Source: Amycolatopsis marina
Lineage (GTDB): Bacteria; Actinomycetota; Actinomycetes; Mycobacteriales; Pseudonocardiaceae
Reading direction: 5' to 3'
Length of the DNA stretch: 64,000 bases
NCBI RefSeq assembly: GCF_900111885.1
Contig: NZ_FOKG01000029.1
Location: forward strand, 1-64,000
The stretch's first letter is position 1, and every line of letters begins with the position of its first letter. The translations under genes and the position numbers were made by a program. The notes under the pieces are model-generated. The model made no database searches. It saw only the letters and a list, made by a program, of their open reading frames with translations, and was not told the DNA's origin. This document shows positions 1-9,200 of the stretch, in pieces.

Positions 1-555
1 CTGCGTGACGGCACCGGCACCGGCACCGGGTCGGGGAACGTGCGGGCGGAGGTGTTCGTCTACATCGCCGCCACCACATTGCTCAGGCTGGACGACGAGC
101 CCGCCGAGATGACCGGGCACGGCTACATCCCGGCGTGGTTGGCCCGCCAGATCGCCACCGGACCCAACACCACCTGGCGCCGGATCCTCACCGACCCGAT
201 CACCGGCCACCCGATCGACCTCGGCCGCACCCGCTACCGACCCCCCGCCGCCCTCGACGAGTTCGTCCGCATCCGGGATCGAGAGTGCCGCACACCGGGG
301 TGTTACCGGCCCTCGCAGTCCTGCGAACTCGACCACAGCCTCGACTGGCGCAAGCACGGCACCACCACCGAAAAACGCCTCATCACCCTCTGCAAAACCC
401 ACCACCAACTCAAAGACCAACCCGGCTGGCACCACACCGTCAACCCACACGACAACACCCTCACCATCACCACACCCACCGGCCAACAACACACCACACG
501 ACCACCCCCACTCCACCAACCCCTCCGGCCACCCGCCCAACCGCCTCTGTGTTGA
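1..555 (+). CDS. DUF222/HNH endonuclease-domain protein, C-terminal part
   Basis: This is the 3' part of a gene that begins before the window; the reading frame is open from base 1. The product belongs to the 13E12-repeat/DUF222 family of actinobacterial proteins, whose C-terminus carries an HNH nuclease fold. The visible part has the metal- and DNA-binding signature of that fold: CRTPGC, then CELDH, then LCKTHH. A long Thr/Pro/His-rich tail follows. These genes occur in many near-identical copies in actinobacterial genomes and are often linked to mobile or degenerate repeats; their physiological role is unknown. Nuclease activity is inferred from the motif only. Confidence 0.85.
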   Translation: MRDGTGTGTGSGNVRAEVFVYIAATTLLRLDDEPAEMTGHGYIPAWLARQIATGPNTTWRRILTDPITGHPIDLGRTRYRPPAALDEFVRIRDRECRTPGCYRPSQSCELDHSLDWRKHGTTTEKRLITLCKTHHQLKDQPGWHHTVNPHDNTLTITTPTGQQHTTRPPPLHQPLRPPAQPPLC

Positions 556-661
556 GGGAACCACCTACCGCGCGCATGATTGTTCCGGCAGCACGATGAC
601 ACCGCCGTCCGAGTGGTTCACCGTGGTGACCGACACCGTCGCAACCTGTCAGGAGACAACC

Positions 662-1768
662 GTGCGTATCGCCGTCCCCCGTGAGATCAAGAAGCACGAA
701 TACCGGGTCGCGCTGACGCCGGCTGGGGTGCACGAACTGACCCAGCGCGGTCACCAGGTCTTCGTCGAGGCCGATGCCGGCGTGGGCTCGGCCATCACCG
801 ATGAGGAATACCTTTCCGCTGGAGCCAAGGTGCTGGCCACCGCCGAGGACACCTGGGCCGAGGGTGAACTGGTACTCAAAGTCAAGGAACCAGTCGAGGC
901 CGAATACCCCCTGCTGCGGAAGAACCAGGTGCTGTTCACCTACCTGCACCTCGCCGCCGATCGCCCGCTCACCGACGCACTGCTTGGCGCGGGCACCACG
1001 GCGATCGCCTACGAGACCGTGCAGACCGAGAACGGCGCACTGCCACTGCTGGCACCGATGTCCGAGGTCGCAGGCAGACTGGCGCCGCAGGTCGGGGCGT
1101 ACGCGATGATGAAGCCCAGCGGTGGCCGGGGCGTGCTGCCCGGCGGCATCCCGGGCGTGCACCCGGCGCGTGTGGTCGTGATCGGTGGCGGGGTCGCCGG
1201 GTTGAACGCGGCACGGGTGGCACTCGGGCTCGGGGCCGACGTCGAGATCCTGGATACCAATGTGGACCGGCTCCGGCAGATCGACCACGACTTCGCCGGG
1301 CGCATCCGCACCGTTGCGTCCAACGCATTCTCCCTGGAGAACGCTGTGCTGGAGGCGGACCTGGTGATCGGCGCGGTTCTGGTCCCCGGCGCCAAGGCGC
1401 CGAAGTTGGTGTCCAACGAACTGGTCTCGCGGATGGAGGCCGGCAGCGTTCTGGTGGACATCTCCATCGACCAGGGTGGCTGCTTCGCCGACTCACGGCC
1501 GACAACCCACGACGAACCGACCTACCAGGTGCACAACTCGGTGTTCTACTGCGTGGCGAACATGCCGGGCGCGGTGCCGAGGACCTCGACGTACGGCCTC
1601 ACCAACGTGACCCTGCCGTACGCGGTTCAGCTCGCCGACCACGGCTGGGAGCAGGCGCTGAAAACGAATCCGAGCCTCGCGAAGGGCCTGAACACCCATG
1701 CGGGCGCGTTGACCAACGAGCCGGTGGCGGTCGCACATGGGCTGGAGCACCAGCCCGTCGAGCTGTAG
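662..1768 (+). CDS. ald: Alanine dehydrogenase
   Basis: Catalyses the reversible NAD-dependent oxidative deamination of L-alanine to pyruvate and ammonium in the cytoplasm. The GTG at 662 is preferred over the in-frame upstream start at 596 because AGGAG lies at 651-655 and the protein then begins MRIAVPREIK, as family members do, giving 368 residues. Residues known to be catalytic in Mycobacterium tuberculosis Ald fall at the same numbers here: Lys75 (KVKEP), His96 (YLHLA) and Asp270 (ISIDQGG). The Rossmann motif GGGVAG is at 176-181 and the family signature MPGAVPRTST lies towards the C-terminus. It is monocistronic and ends in a strong hairpin. No adjacent AldR-type regulator is visible. 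Confidence 0.97.
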   Translation: MRIAVPREIKKHEYRVALTPAGVHELTQRGHQVFVEADAGVGSAITDEEYLSAGAKVLATAEDTWAEGELVLKVKEPVEAEYPLLRKNQVLFTYLHLAADRPLTDALLGAGTTAIAYETVQTENGALPLLAPMSEVAGRLAPQVGAYAMMKPSGGRGVLPGGIPGVHPARVVVIGGGVAGLNAARVALGLGADVEILDTNVDRLRQIDHDFAGRIRTVASNAFSLENAVLEADLVIGAVLVPGAKAPKLVSNELVSRMEAGSVLVDISIDQGGCFADSRPTTHDEPTYQVHNSVFYCVANMPGAVPRTSTYGLTNVTLPYAVQLADHGWEQALKTNPSLAKGLNTHAGALTNEPVAVAHGLEHQPVEL

Positions 1769-1788
1769 ATCAACTCCTTCCTACCACC

Positions 1789-1822
1789 AGTGCGGTGGGC
1801 ACCCTCGGGTGTCCACCGCACT
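1789..1822 (+). terminator. Terminator of ald
   Basis: An inverted repeat of about 15 bp (AGTGCGGTGGGCACCC with its complement, one G-T type mismatch, 3-nt loop) lies 20 bp behind the ald stop and is followed by TTTGCGTTT. This looks like an intrinsic terminator. Confidence 0.75.
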
Positions 1823-1879
1823 TTGCGTTTCAGCCCCCCGACAGCCGAGCCTTGACAAACAGGGCCAACTGGTCGCATG

Positions 1880-1901
1880 GTTCACTACATGACTAATGAA
1901 C
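1880..1901. promoter_or_regulatory. Probable GntR/YtrA operator
   Basis: GTTCACTA-N6-TAATGAAC forms an inverted repeat (7 of 8 arm positions match) 32 bp before the likely gntR start, with TTGACA at 1852-1857 just upstream. YtrA-subfamily GntR repressors usually bind palindromes in front of their own operon, so autoregulation is inferred. Confidence 0.55.
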
Positions 1902-1932
1902 CAGGGCACCTACGCCCTTGGCCGAGGCCGTC

Positions 1933-2295
1933 GTGAAGGACGACGGGAGGCCGCTCTTCCTCCAGATCGCCGAGCAGATCGAGAACGCCATCATCGACGG
2001 CTCGCTTTCCGAGGAGACGAAAGCGCCCTCGACCAACGAACTTGCCGCCTTCCACCGGATCAACCCGGCTACCGCGGCGAACGGTGTCAATCGGCTGGTC
2101 GCCGATGGAGTGCTCTACAAGAAACGGGGGATCGGAATGTTCGTGGCGAATGGGGCGCGCACTCGCCTGCTCGAGCAACGGCGGGAGGCCTTCGCGCAGG
2201 CCTACATCGCGCCATTGCTCACCGAGGCACGCAAGCTCGGGATGGACGCAGAGGATCTCAAGAAAATGATCGACGCCTGGAGGCACGACGCATGA
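1933..2295 (+). CDS. GntR-family regulator, YtrA subfamily
   Basis: A 120-residue DNA-binding protein. Residues 5-75 form a GntR winged helix (PLFLQIAEQIENAI, then a recognition helix region with NPATAANGVNRL, then the wing KKRGIGMFV). Only a short helical tail of about 45 residues follows, which is typical of YtrA-type members that lack a metabolite domain. GTG 1933 gives the usual MKDDGRPLFLQIA-like start; TTG 1918 is an alternative five codons upstream. The stop overlaps the start of the ABC ATPase, so the three genes to 3889 form one operon. It probably represses this operon through the palindrome at 1880-1901. Family members often respond to cell-envelope-active antibiotics; the signal here is unknown. 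Confidence 0.85.
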   Translation: MKDDGRPLFLQIAEQIENAIIDGSLSEETKAPSTNELAAFHRINPATAANGVNRLVADGVLYKKRGIGMFVANGARTRLLEQRREAFAQAYIAPLLTEARKLGMDAEDLKKMIDAWRHDA

Positions 2296-3194
2296 GCGCG
2301 GTTCGCCTGACTGGAGTGACCAAGCGCTACGGCAAGGCCACCGCGCTCAGCGGCGTGGACCTCGAACTGGCCGAGAACCGAATCCACGGCCTGCTGGGAC
2401 GTAACGGCGCGGGCAAGACGACGATCATGCAGATACTCACCGGCCAGGGATTCGAGACGTCCGGCGACGTCGAGGTGTTCGGGGAGCATCCGTATGAGAA
2501 CGCCGACGTTCTGTCCCGGGTCTGTTTTATCAAAGAGTCACAAAAGTATCCGACCATCTTCTCGGCGCGGCACGCCTTCGCCGCCGCAAGGCTGCTCTAC
2601 CCGAACTGGGATGACAACTTCGCGGCCGAGTTGATTGAGGAGTTCGCCCTGCCGACCAAACCCACGACCAAGAAGCTCTCGCGCGGCCAACTCTCCGCCG
2701 TCGGCGTGATCATCGGCCTTGCGTCACGGGCGCCACTGACGCTTTTCGACGAACCGTACCTCGGTCTGGACGCCGTGGCGCGGCAGGTGTTCTACGACCG
2801 GCTGCTCACCGACTACGTCGAGCATCCCAGGACGATCGTGCTCTCCACGCACTTGATCGACGAGGTGAGCGACCTGATCGAGCACGTGACACTGATCGAC
2901 TCCGGCCGGGTCCTGATCGACGAGGACTCCGAGGTGTTGCGCTCGCGGGCGATGACAGTCACCGGTCCCGCTCTCGCCGTCGAGGCGTTCGCCGGGGGAC
3001 GCCGTGAACTGCACCGGGAACAGCTCGGCGGTTTCCTCAAGGTGACGCTGGAGGGCACCCGACCGGACCAGCATCCGGACGAACTGAACATCGAGCCGGT
3101 CTCGTTGCAGGAACTCGTCGTCCGGATGACCCAGCAGGCCGAGGGCGAGCGCGAACTCGTCGCCGCCGCGAACGGAAAGGGGGGCAACCGATGA
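2292..3194 (+). CDS. ABC transporter ATP-binding protein
   Basis: A 300-residue ATPase of an ABC-2 type exporter, translationally coupled to the GntR gene (ATGA overlap). The nucleotide-binding domain shows Walker A GRNGAGKTT near residue 36, a non-standard signature LSRGQ, Walker B LTLFDEPYLGLD with the catalytic Glu, and the switch His in STHLIDE. The C-terminal 90 residues are a variable accessory region. With the next gene it should form a half-size exporter under YtrA-type control. The substrate cannot be read from the sequence. Confidence 0.9.
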   Translation: MSAVRLTGVTKRYGKATALSGVDLELAENRIHGLLGRNGAGKTTIMQILTGQGFETSGDVEVFGEHPYENADVLSRVCFIKESQKYPTIFSARHAFAAARLLYPNWDDNFAAELIEEFALPTKPTTKKLSRGQLSAVGVIIGLASRAPLTLFDEPYLGLDAVARQVFYDRLLTDYVEHPRTIVLSTHLIDEVSDLIEHVTLIDSGRVLIDEDSEVLRSRAMTVTGPALAVEAFAGGRRELHREQLGGFLKVTLEGTRPDQHPDELNIEPVSLQELVVRMTQQAEGERELVAAANGKGGNR

Positions 3195-3889
3195 GTCGCG
3201 TGTGGAACGTCGTTCGAATCCAGCTCGTGAACGCTCCCGCGGTGCTGGCGTTTCCAATCGGAATCCTGGCGCTCGTGTTCGTCACCAATCTGGGCATCTT
3301 CGCCGTACTCGGCGACACCGTCGAGGAGCATGGGCGGATCACGGGCGGGCTGATCTCGATCTACATCGTGATGCTGACCGTGCACCTGCAGACCATGACT
3401 CAGGTCTTCTCGTTCGCACTCGGCCTGAGCGTGACGAGACGGACATTCTTCGCGGCGACCGTGGTGGTTGTCGCGGCTCAGTCCCTCGGCTACGGAATCG
3501 TGCTCTACCTGCTGCGCGTGCTGGAGGACACCACCGGGGGATGGGGTCTCGGCCTCAGGTTCTTCGGCCTCCCGTTCGCCGTCGAGGCCAATCCGATCCT
3601 GCAGATCATCGTTTACACCGTGCCATTCCTGCTGATGTCCTTCCTCGGGGTGTGGACAGGCATTGTGTTCAAGCGATGGGGCCAGCCCGGCGTTTACACG
3701 CTCGCGATCGGTACGGCCGCGCTCGGCGCGCTCTTTTTCATCGTCGCGACCTGGCAGGAGTGGTGGCCCGCCGTCGGCCGGTTCTTCGCCGACCAGACAC
3801 CCATTGGCCTCTTCGGCGGGTATTCCCTGGCGCTGGCCGCGCTGCTGGCCTGCGCCGGCTATCTGACGATCCGACGAGCCACTCCATAG
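3191..3889 (+). CDS. ABC transporter permease
   Basis: A 232-residue membrane protein with about six hydrophobic segments, beginning with FPIGILALVFVTNLGIFAV and ending with LALAALLACAGYLTI. The start overlaps the ATPase stop (ATGA), so it is the membrane partner of that ATPase. It has no recognisable substrate-binding domain, as is usual for small ABC-2 permeases in GntR/YtrA operons. The function is inferred from hydrophobicity and context. Confidence 0.85.
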   Translation: MSRVWNVVRIQLVNAPAVLAFPIGILALVFVTNLGIFAVLGDTVEEHGRITGGLISIYIVMLTVHLQTMTQVFSFALGLSVTRRTFFAATVVVVAAQSLGYGIVLYLLRVLEDTTGGWGLGLRFFGLPFAVEANPILQIIVYTVPFLLMSFLGVWTGIVFKRWGQPGVYTLAIGTAALGALFFIVATWQEWWPAVGRFFADQTPIGLFGGYSLALAALLACAGYLTIRRATP

Positions 3890-4303
3890 CCCGGGCCGCA
3901 ACGGCGATTTCGGGAGATATAGGGGCGGCCCGCTCGACCAGCCTGGGGGTCACTGGGAGCGGGCCGCCACCTACCAGCTTAGGTAATAACTCCGGGGATC
4001 GCTCGCCGGGGTAGGCAAACTTGTGCAAATACTTATCCCGGCACTGCCTCGGCCGACACGCCAGCCGTAAGTCTCGCGCCCCCACCCTCGGTCCTGGTGC
4101 AGATTAGCCGGTCAACAGCCTGGTCAGCCGTGAGAATTTCGGCCGGTGAGGAGTAACACCCTCCGCACGCGAAACGCCGGGAACCGCAGACGGGATATCC
4201 GCCTCTGAGTACCGGTACGGCAGGATGTCGCGCAACACGGCCCTGGCCGGGCCTGGGTGGCCGGTGGACTCCGGCGACCACCGACGACGAACAAGGGGGC
4301 GGT
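3890..4303. other. Intergenic region between two ABC operons
   Basis: No convincing gene is seen in these 414 bases. They contain the hairpin at 3924-3968 and should contain the promoter of the ATPase gene at 4304. No clear -35/-10 pair was recognised. Confidence 0.5.
3924..3968 (+). terminator. Hairpin behind the GntR-ABC operon
   Basis: A perfect 12-bp stem (GGCGGCCCGCTC and its complement at 3957-3968) with a 21-nt loop lies 34 bp behind the permease stop. There is no T-run, so it is a terminator of the actinobacterial I-shaped kind or a 3' stabiliser. Confidence 0.6.
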
Positions 4304-5341
4304 ATGCACGACGGCAGCGGCCGGATCGCAGTGCAGAACCTCAGCAAGCAGTTCGGGCCCGTGACCGCGGTGCAGAACCTCAGTTTCGCGGTGGAACCCG
4401 GCTCGGTGACCGGCTTTCTCGGCCCGAACGGCGCCGGCAAGACGACCACGCTGCGGATGCTGCTCGGCCTGGTCACTCCCAGTGCTGGTACCGCCACGAT
4501 CAACGGGCAGCAGCACAAGCACCTCGGCAACCCCGCGAGGGTGGTCGGCTCCGTGCTGGAGAACGAGGGGTTCCATCCCAAGCGCACGGCATACAACCAC
4601 CTGCGCGTGTACGCGGCCGCGATCGGCGTCCCTGACCAACGAGCCGAGGAGACCCTGGGGCTGGTCGGTCTCGCGCCGGCGGCACACCGGAACGCGGGCG
4701 ACTTCTCCCTCGGCATGCGGCAGCGGCTGGCGCTCGCGACCGCGTTGCTCGGCGACCCCCAGGTCCTCGTCCTCGACGAGCCGGCAAACGGTCTCGACCC
4801 CGAGGGAATCGCCTGGCTGCGAACGTTCCTTCGCTCGTTCGCGGCCCAGGGGCGCACGGTTCTGGTTTCGAGCCACCTGCTGGCCGAGGTCGAGCAGACC
4901 ATCGACCAGGTCGTCATCATCAGCCGCGGGCAGACGATGTACCAGGGCCGCGTCGACCACCTGCGCAACTCCCAGCAGTCCCGGGTGGTCGTGCTGCCGT
5001 CGGATGCCTCGGCGCTGGCAACGGCCCTGCAGGAGAACGGGGCAGGCGAGGTCCACCCGACGCCGGAAGGCGGTCTCTCGGTGCTGGGTGTCACCGCGAA
5101 GCAGGTCGGCGACGTCGCGCTGCGGGCGGGCGTCGCGATCTACGGCCTGCACGAGGACACCGCGGACCTGGAGAAGATGTTCTTCCAGCTCACCAGCGGT
5201 CAGTACGCCGGAGGACCCGCGCCTGTACAGGGGCCGCCGCAGGGCTGGGCGCCACAGCAGCAGCCACAGCAGGGATGGGGCCCGCCGCAGCAGGGATACC
5301 CCGGGCAGCCCGGCCACCAGGGATGGGGAGGAAACGCCTGA
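4304..5341 (+). CDS. ABC transporter ATP-binding protein with Pro/Gln-rich tail
   Basis: A 345-residue ATPase of the DrrA/CcmA-like drug-export type. Walker A is GPNGAGKTT near residue 45, the signature region is FSLGMRQRLALA (LSxGQ degenerate to FSLGMRQ, common in this subgroup), Walker B is VLVLDEPANGLDP, and the switch His is in SSHLLAEV. The ATG is preceded by GGGGGCGG. The last 35 residues are a low-complexity repeat of Pro, Gln, Gly and Trp (units such as QQGWGPPQQ), unusual for a cytoplasmic ATPase. The stop overlaps the permease start (TGATG). It exports an unknown substrate together with the next gene. Confidence 0.9.
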   Translation: MHDGSGRIAVQNLSKQFGPVTAVQNLSFAVEPGSVTGFLGPNGAGKTTTLRMLLGLVTPSAGTATINGQQHKHLGNPARVVGSVLENEGFHPKRTAYNHLRVYAAAIGVPDQRAEETLGLVGLAPAAHRNAGDFSLGMRQRLALATALLGDPQVLVLDEPANGLDPEGIAWLRTFLRSFAAQGRTVLVSSHLLAEVEQTIDQVVIISRGQTMYQGRVDHLRNSQQSRVVVLPSDASALATALQENGAGEVHPTPEGGLSVLGVTAKQVGDVALRAGVAIYGLHEDTADLEKMFFQLTSGQYAGGPAPVQGPPQGWAPQQQPQQGWGPPQQGYPGQPGHQGWGGNA

Positions 5342-6222
5342 TGGGCAACCTGATCAAGGCCGAGTTCCGCAAGACGCTGAGCCTGAACACCTGGTGGGTA
5401 CTGCTGATCCCGCTGGTCATCCTCGCCTTCGGGTTCTCGTTCGTCTGGGGATGGATCACCAACGACTTCGTGGGGTACATCGGCCGTGGAACGGCGGGTG
5501 AGCTGGCGAGTTCGTTCGGTATCGACCCGAACGCCTTCCCCGTCGGGCTGCTCTCGATCGCTCACGGGGTGAACATCGCGACCCTCATCCCCGCGATTTT
5601 CGGCGTGTTCGCACTGGCTGGGGAGTACGGCAACCGCACCATCACGACGACGTTCCTGACCGCCCCGGACCGTGGCCTCGCACTCACCGCGAAGATGATC
5701 GCCTACCTGGTGTGGGGCGTCGTGTACGGCGTGATCAGCTTCGGCGTCGCGGCCCTCGCGACCCTCATCACGGTCGACTCGTCGGGGCTGCCCAGCGGTG
5801 GCCAGTGGCTCGGCGCCTTCGGTGGCACGATCCTGGTCTCGGTGCTGGTGATGTTGTTCGGCATCGGCTTCGGCGCGGTGCTGAACAAGGTCACCCTGGC
5901 CGTGGTGCTGCTCATCACCTACTTCCTGATCGTGGAGAACGTGCTGGTGTTCTCCCTGTGGAACGTCACCAACGTGCTCGGCGGGATCCTGCCGAACGGC
6001 ACGGCCAACGGCATCGTGGGCGGTATCGCCGCGGACGCCTTCGGCATCGACACGCTGAATCTGCCCGGCACGGTCGACGTCTGGACGCAGTACGGCCTGC
6101 AGCTCGCCGCGGGAGCACCGGGCGTGCTGTCCTGGTGGGCGTCGACGCTGATCTTCCTGGCCTGGACGCTGCTGTTCTTCGTCGGCGGCTGGGCGGCGAA
6201 CCAGCGCAGGGACATCACCTGA
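5341..6222 (+). CDS. ABC-2 type permease
   Basis: A 293-residue membrane protein starting at the ATG that overlaps the ATPase stop. The first segment (TWWVLLIPLVILAFGFSFVWG) is followed by an outside loop of about 60 residues and then five more hydrophobic segments. The ISFGVAALATLITV and LVSVLVMLFGIGFGAVL segments resemble bacitracin/lantibiotic-type export permeases. It forms a two-gene transporter with the preceding ATPase. The substrate is not identifiable. Confidence 0.85.
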   Translation: MGNLIKAEFRKTLSLNTWWVLLIPLVILAFGFSFVWGWITNDFVGYIGRGTAGELASSFGIDPNAFPVGLLSIAHGVNIATLIPAIFGVFALAGEYGNRTITTTFLTAPDRGLALTAKMIAYLVWGVVYGVISFGVAALATLITVDSSGLPSGGQWLGAFGGTILVSVLVMLFGIGFGAVLNKVTLAVVLLITYFLIVENVLVFSLWNVTNVLGGILPNGTANGIVGGIAADAFGIDTLNLPGTVDVWTQYGLQLAAGAPGVLSWWASTLIFLAWTLLFFVGGWAANQRRDIT

Positions 6223-6267
6223 TGACGTAGGGCGCGGACTGCACGGCGAAGCGTCGGTGACCGCGCA

Positions 6268-6273
6268 TAGCCT
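6268..6273 (+). promoter_or_regulatory. -10 element (TAGCCT) for a leaderless start at 6280
   Basis: TAGCCT fits the actinobacterial TANNNT -10 pattern and lies 6 nt before the GTG at 6280. No ribosome-binding site fits between them, so the transcript is probably leaderless. Confidence 0.55.
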
Positions 6274-6279
6274 GGCGAG

Positions 6280-9200
6280 GTGACCAAGGCCAGCACCACC
6301 GCCTCGACCAGGTATACCGAGGCACCCGAAAGGACCGCTGCTCAACAGCCCGCATCCCCACCCACCGGGTGGATCCGCAGGCTCGCCGCGGCGTGCTGGC
6401 GCCATCCGGTGCTCGTGGTGCTGTCGTTGTGCGCGGCGATGCTGGGCGTGGGGATGCAGGCCGCGAGCCCGCTGCTGGTGAAGGTCGCGGTTGACGACGC
6501 CGTCGCGGGCCGTACCGGAAATCTCGGGTGGCTCGCCGTGGCACTGGTCGGGCTGCAGTTGCTGACGTTCGGCGGGGCGTTCGCGCGCCGCTACCTGGGC
6601 GGCAGGCTCGCGCTCGACGTGCAGCACGACCTGCGCCGCTCGGTGTTCGGCGCGGTCTCGCGGCTCGACGGTGGCAAGCAGGACTCGATGCGGACCGGAC
6701 AGATCGCCTCGCGGGCGATCACCGACCTACAACTGGTCACCGGAATTCTCATGCAGGTCCCGCTTTCCGTGGGATCGGTGATCTTCACCGTCCTCGCCAT
6801 CGGGGCGATGTTGCTGCTCTCCCCCACGCTGACCCTCATCGCGCTGGTGGTGGCGCCCGCGGTGGCCATCGTCGTCGCGGTCAGCCGGAAGCGGCTGTTC
6901 CCCGCGACCTGGTCGGCCCAGCAACGAGCCGCCGACCTCGCCCAGCACGTCGAGGAGACGGTCACCGGCGTACGGGTGGTGAAGGGTTTCGGACAGGAGT
7001 CCCGGGAGACCGGCCGCCTGGCCGGGACGGCACGAAGGCTGTTCGCCGAACGGCTGCGATCGGCGCGGATGTCGGCGGTGCCGACCGCGACCACCTCCGC
7101 TCTTCCCGCAGCCGGGCAGGTCGCCGTGCTGGCCGTCGGTGGCCTGCTCGCGCTGCGCGGCGAGATCAGCCTCGGCACGTTCCTCGCTTTCGCCACCTAC
7201 GTCACGGCCCTGATCGGGCCGGCCAGGATGCTGTCCAGCCTGGTGGTGCAGGCGCAGCTCACGAGGGCCGGGGCCGAGCGGGTGCACGAGCTGATCGACG
7301 CGCAGCCCGAGGTGCGGGACAGCGCGGACGCCCGCCCGCTGCCGGAGGGACCGCTGGAGGTGCGCCTCGACGGGGTCCGGTTCGGCTACACCCGGTCCGA
7401 ACCGGTGCTGGACGGTCTGTCGCTGCACGCGCGTGCGGGCGAGACCCTCGCGCTGGTCGGCACGGCCGGGTCGGGCAAGTCGACGGTCTCGCTGCTGCTG
7501 CCGCGGTTCTACGACCCGCACGAGGGCTCGGTCCGGATCGGCGCGGCCGGAGCCCCGATGGACGTCCGCGACGTCCGGCTGGCCGATCTGCGCAGCAGCA
7601 TCGGGGTGGTGTTCGAGGAGGCGTTCCTCTTCTCGACCTCGGTCCGCGACAACATCGCCTACGGCCGTCCCGACGCGAGCGACGAGGAGGTCGTCGCCGC
7701 GGCGAGGGCAGCGGAGGCGCACGAGTTCATCGAGGAACTGCCGGACGGCTACGACACGCTGGTCGGCGAGCGCGGGCTGACCCTGTCCGGCGGCCAGCGG
7801 CAGCGACTCGGCCTCGCCAGAGCGCTGATCACCGACCCGAGGGTGCTCGTTCTGGACGACGCGACCTCGGCGGTGGACACGGTGACCGAGGCGGCCATCC
7901 ACAACACGTTGCGCGAGATCACCTCGACCCGCACGACGCTGCTGATCGCGCACCGGCGGTCCACTCTGGCGCTGGCCGACCGGATCGCGGTGATCGACAC
8001 GGGCAGGCTGGTCGACGTCGGCACGGCCGCCGAGTTGGAAGGGCGTTGCGCGCTGTTCCGGGAACTCATCTCGGGGCCTGGCGACGGGTTGGACCAGAAG
8101 TGCCCCACCGGCCCCGCCGAGCCCGACGAGTCCGGTGTCACGCCACGGTTGTGGCCTGCGGAGCACACGGAGGACGAGCCACCGGCGCCGAGCACAGCCA
8201 GAGCTGCGGCGGGCGCCGGTCGCGCGGCCAACACTCCGCCGACCGAGGAGTTGCTGGAGGGTGTACGGCGGCTGCCGCCAGCCGTCGACGCACCCCGGCT
8301 CGACGGAGTCGACGCCACGGCCCCGGATCCGACGTTCAGCCTGCGCAGACTGTTGCGGCCGGTCCGCTGGCTGCTCGCCACGGTGGTGGGGCTCGTCGGG
8401 CTCAACGCGCTGGCCACACTCAGCGTGCCCGCGCTGTACCGGTACGGCGTGGACGAGGGCGTCGCGGCAGGCGTCGAGTCCGCGGTGCTGCTGGCCGCCG
8501 CCGTCGGCGCGGTCGTGATCGCGGTGGACTGGTTCGTCATCGCGGCGCAGACACGAGTCACCGCCCGGGCTGGCGAGTCCGTGCTGTACCTGCTCCGGGT
8601 GCGCAGCTACGCGCACCTGCAACGTCTCGGGCTCGACTACTACGAACGTGAACTGGCCGGCAAGATCATGACCCGAATGACGACGGACGTGGACGCGCTG
8701 TCCTCGTTCCTGCAGACCGGGCTGGCCACAGCCGTGGTCAGCGTGCTGACACTGGTGGGAATCGGCGGCGCGCTGCTGGTCACCGACGCGTCGCTGGCGT
8801 TGTACGCACTGGCGGTGCTGCCGATTCTGGTCGTGGCGACGGTGGTGTTCCGGCGCCTCGCGTCCGCGGCCTACACGGAGGCACGCGAGCGGGTCAGCGT
8901 GGTCAACGCGGACATGCAGGAGAACATCAACGGACTGCGGGTCGCGCAGGCCTACACGCGGGAGGAGCGCTCGGCCGAGACGTTCGCGTCCCGCAGCGAC
9001 GCGTACCGACGCTCGAGGCTCCGGGCGCAGCGCTACATCGCGACGTACTTTCCGTTCGTGGCGCTGCTCTCCGGGGTGGCGGAAGCGGTGGTGCTGGTGG
9101 CCGGGGCACACCGGGTGGCGCGTGGTGAACTCTCCCCCGGAGTGCTGCTCGCGTTCCTGCTGTACCTCGGCATGTTCTTCTCGCCGATCCAGCAACTGTC

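Noticed and set aside
3972..3990. Iron box (IdeR/DmdR) at TTAGGTAATAAC
   Set aside because: Only one half-site matches and no iron-related gene is adjacent.
6727..9195. 822-codon frame on the minus strand of the fused exporter
   Set aside because: A shadow of the exporter coding frame with no domain and no ribosome-binding site.
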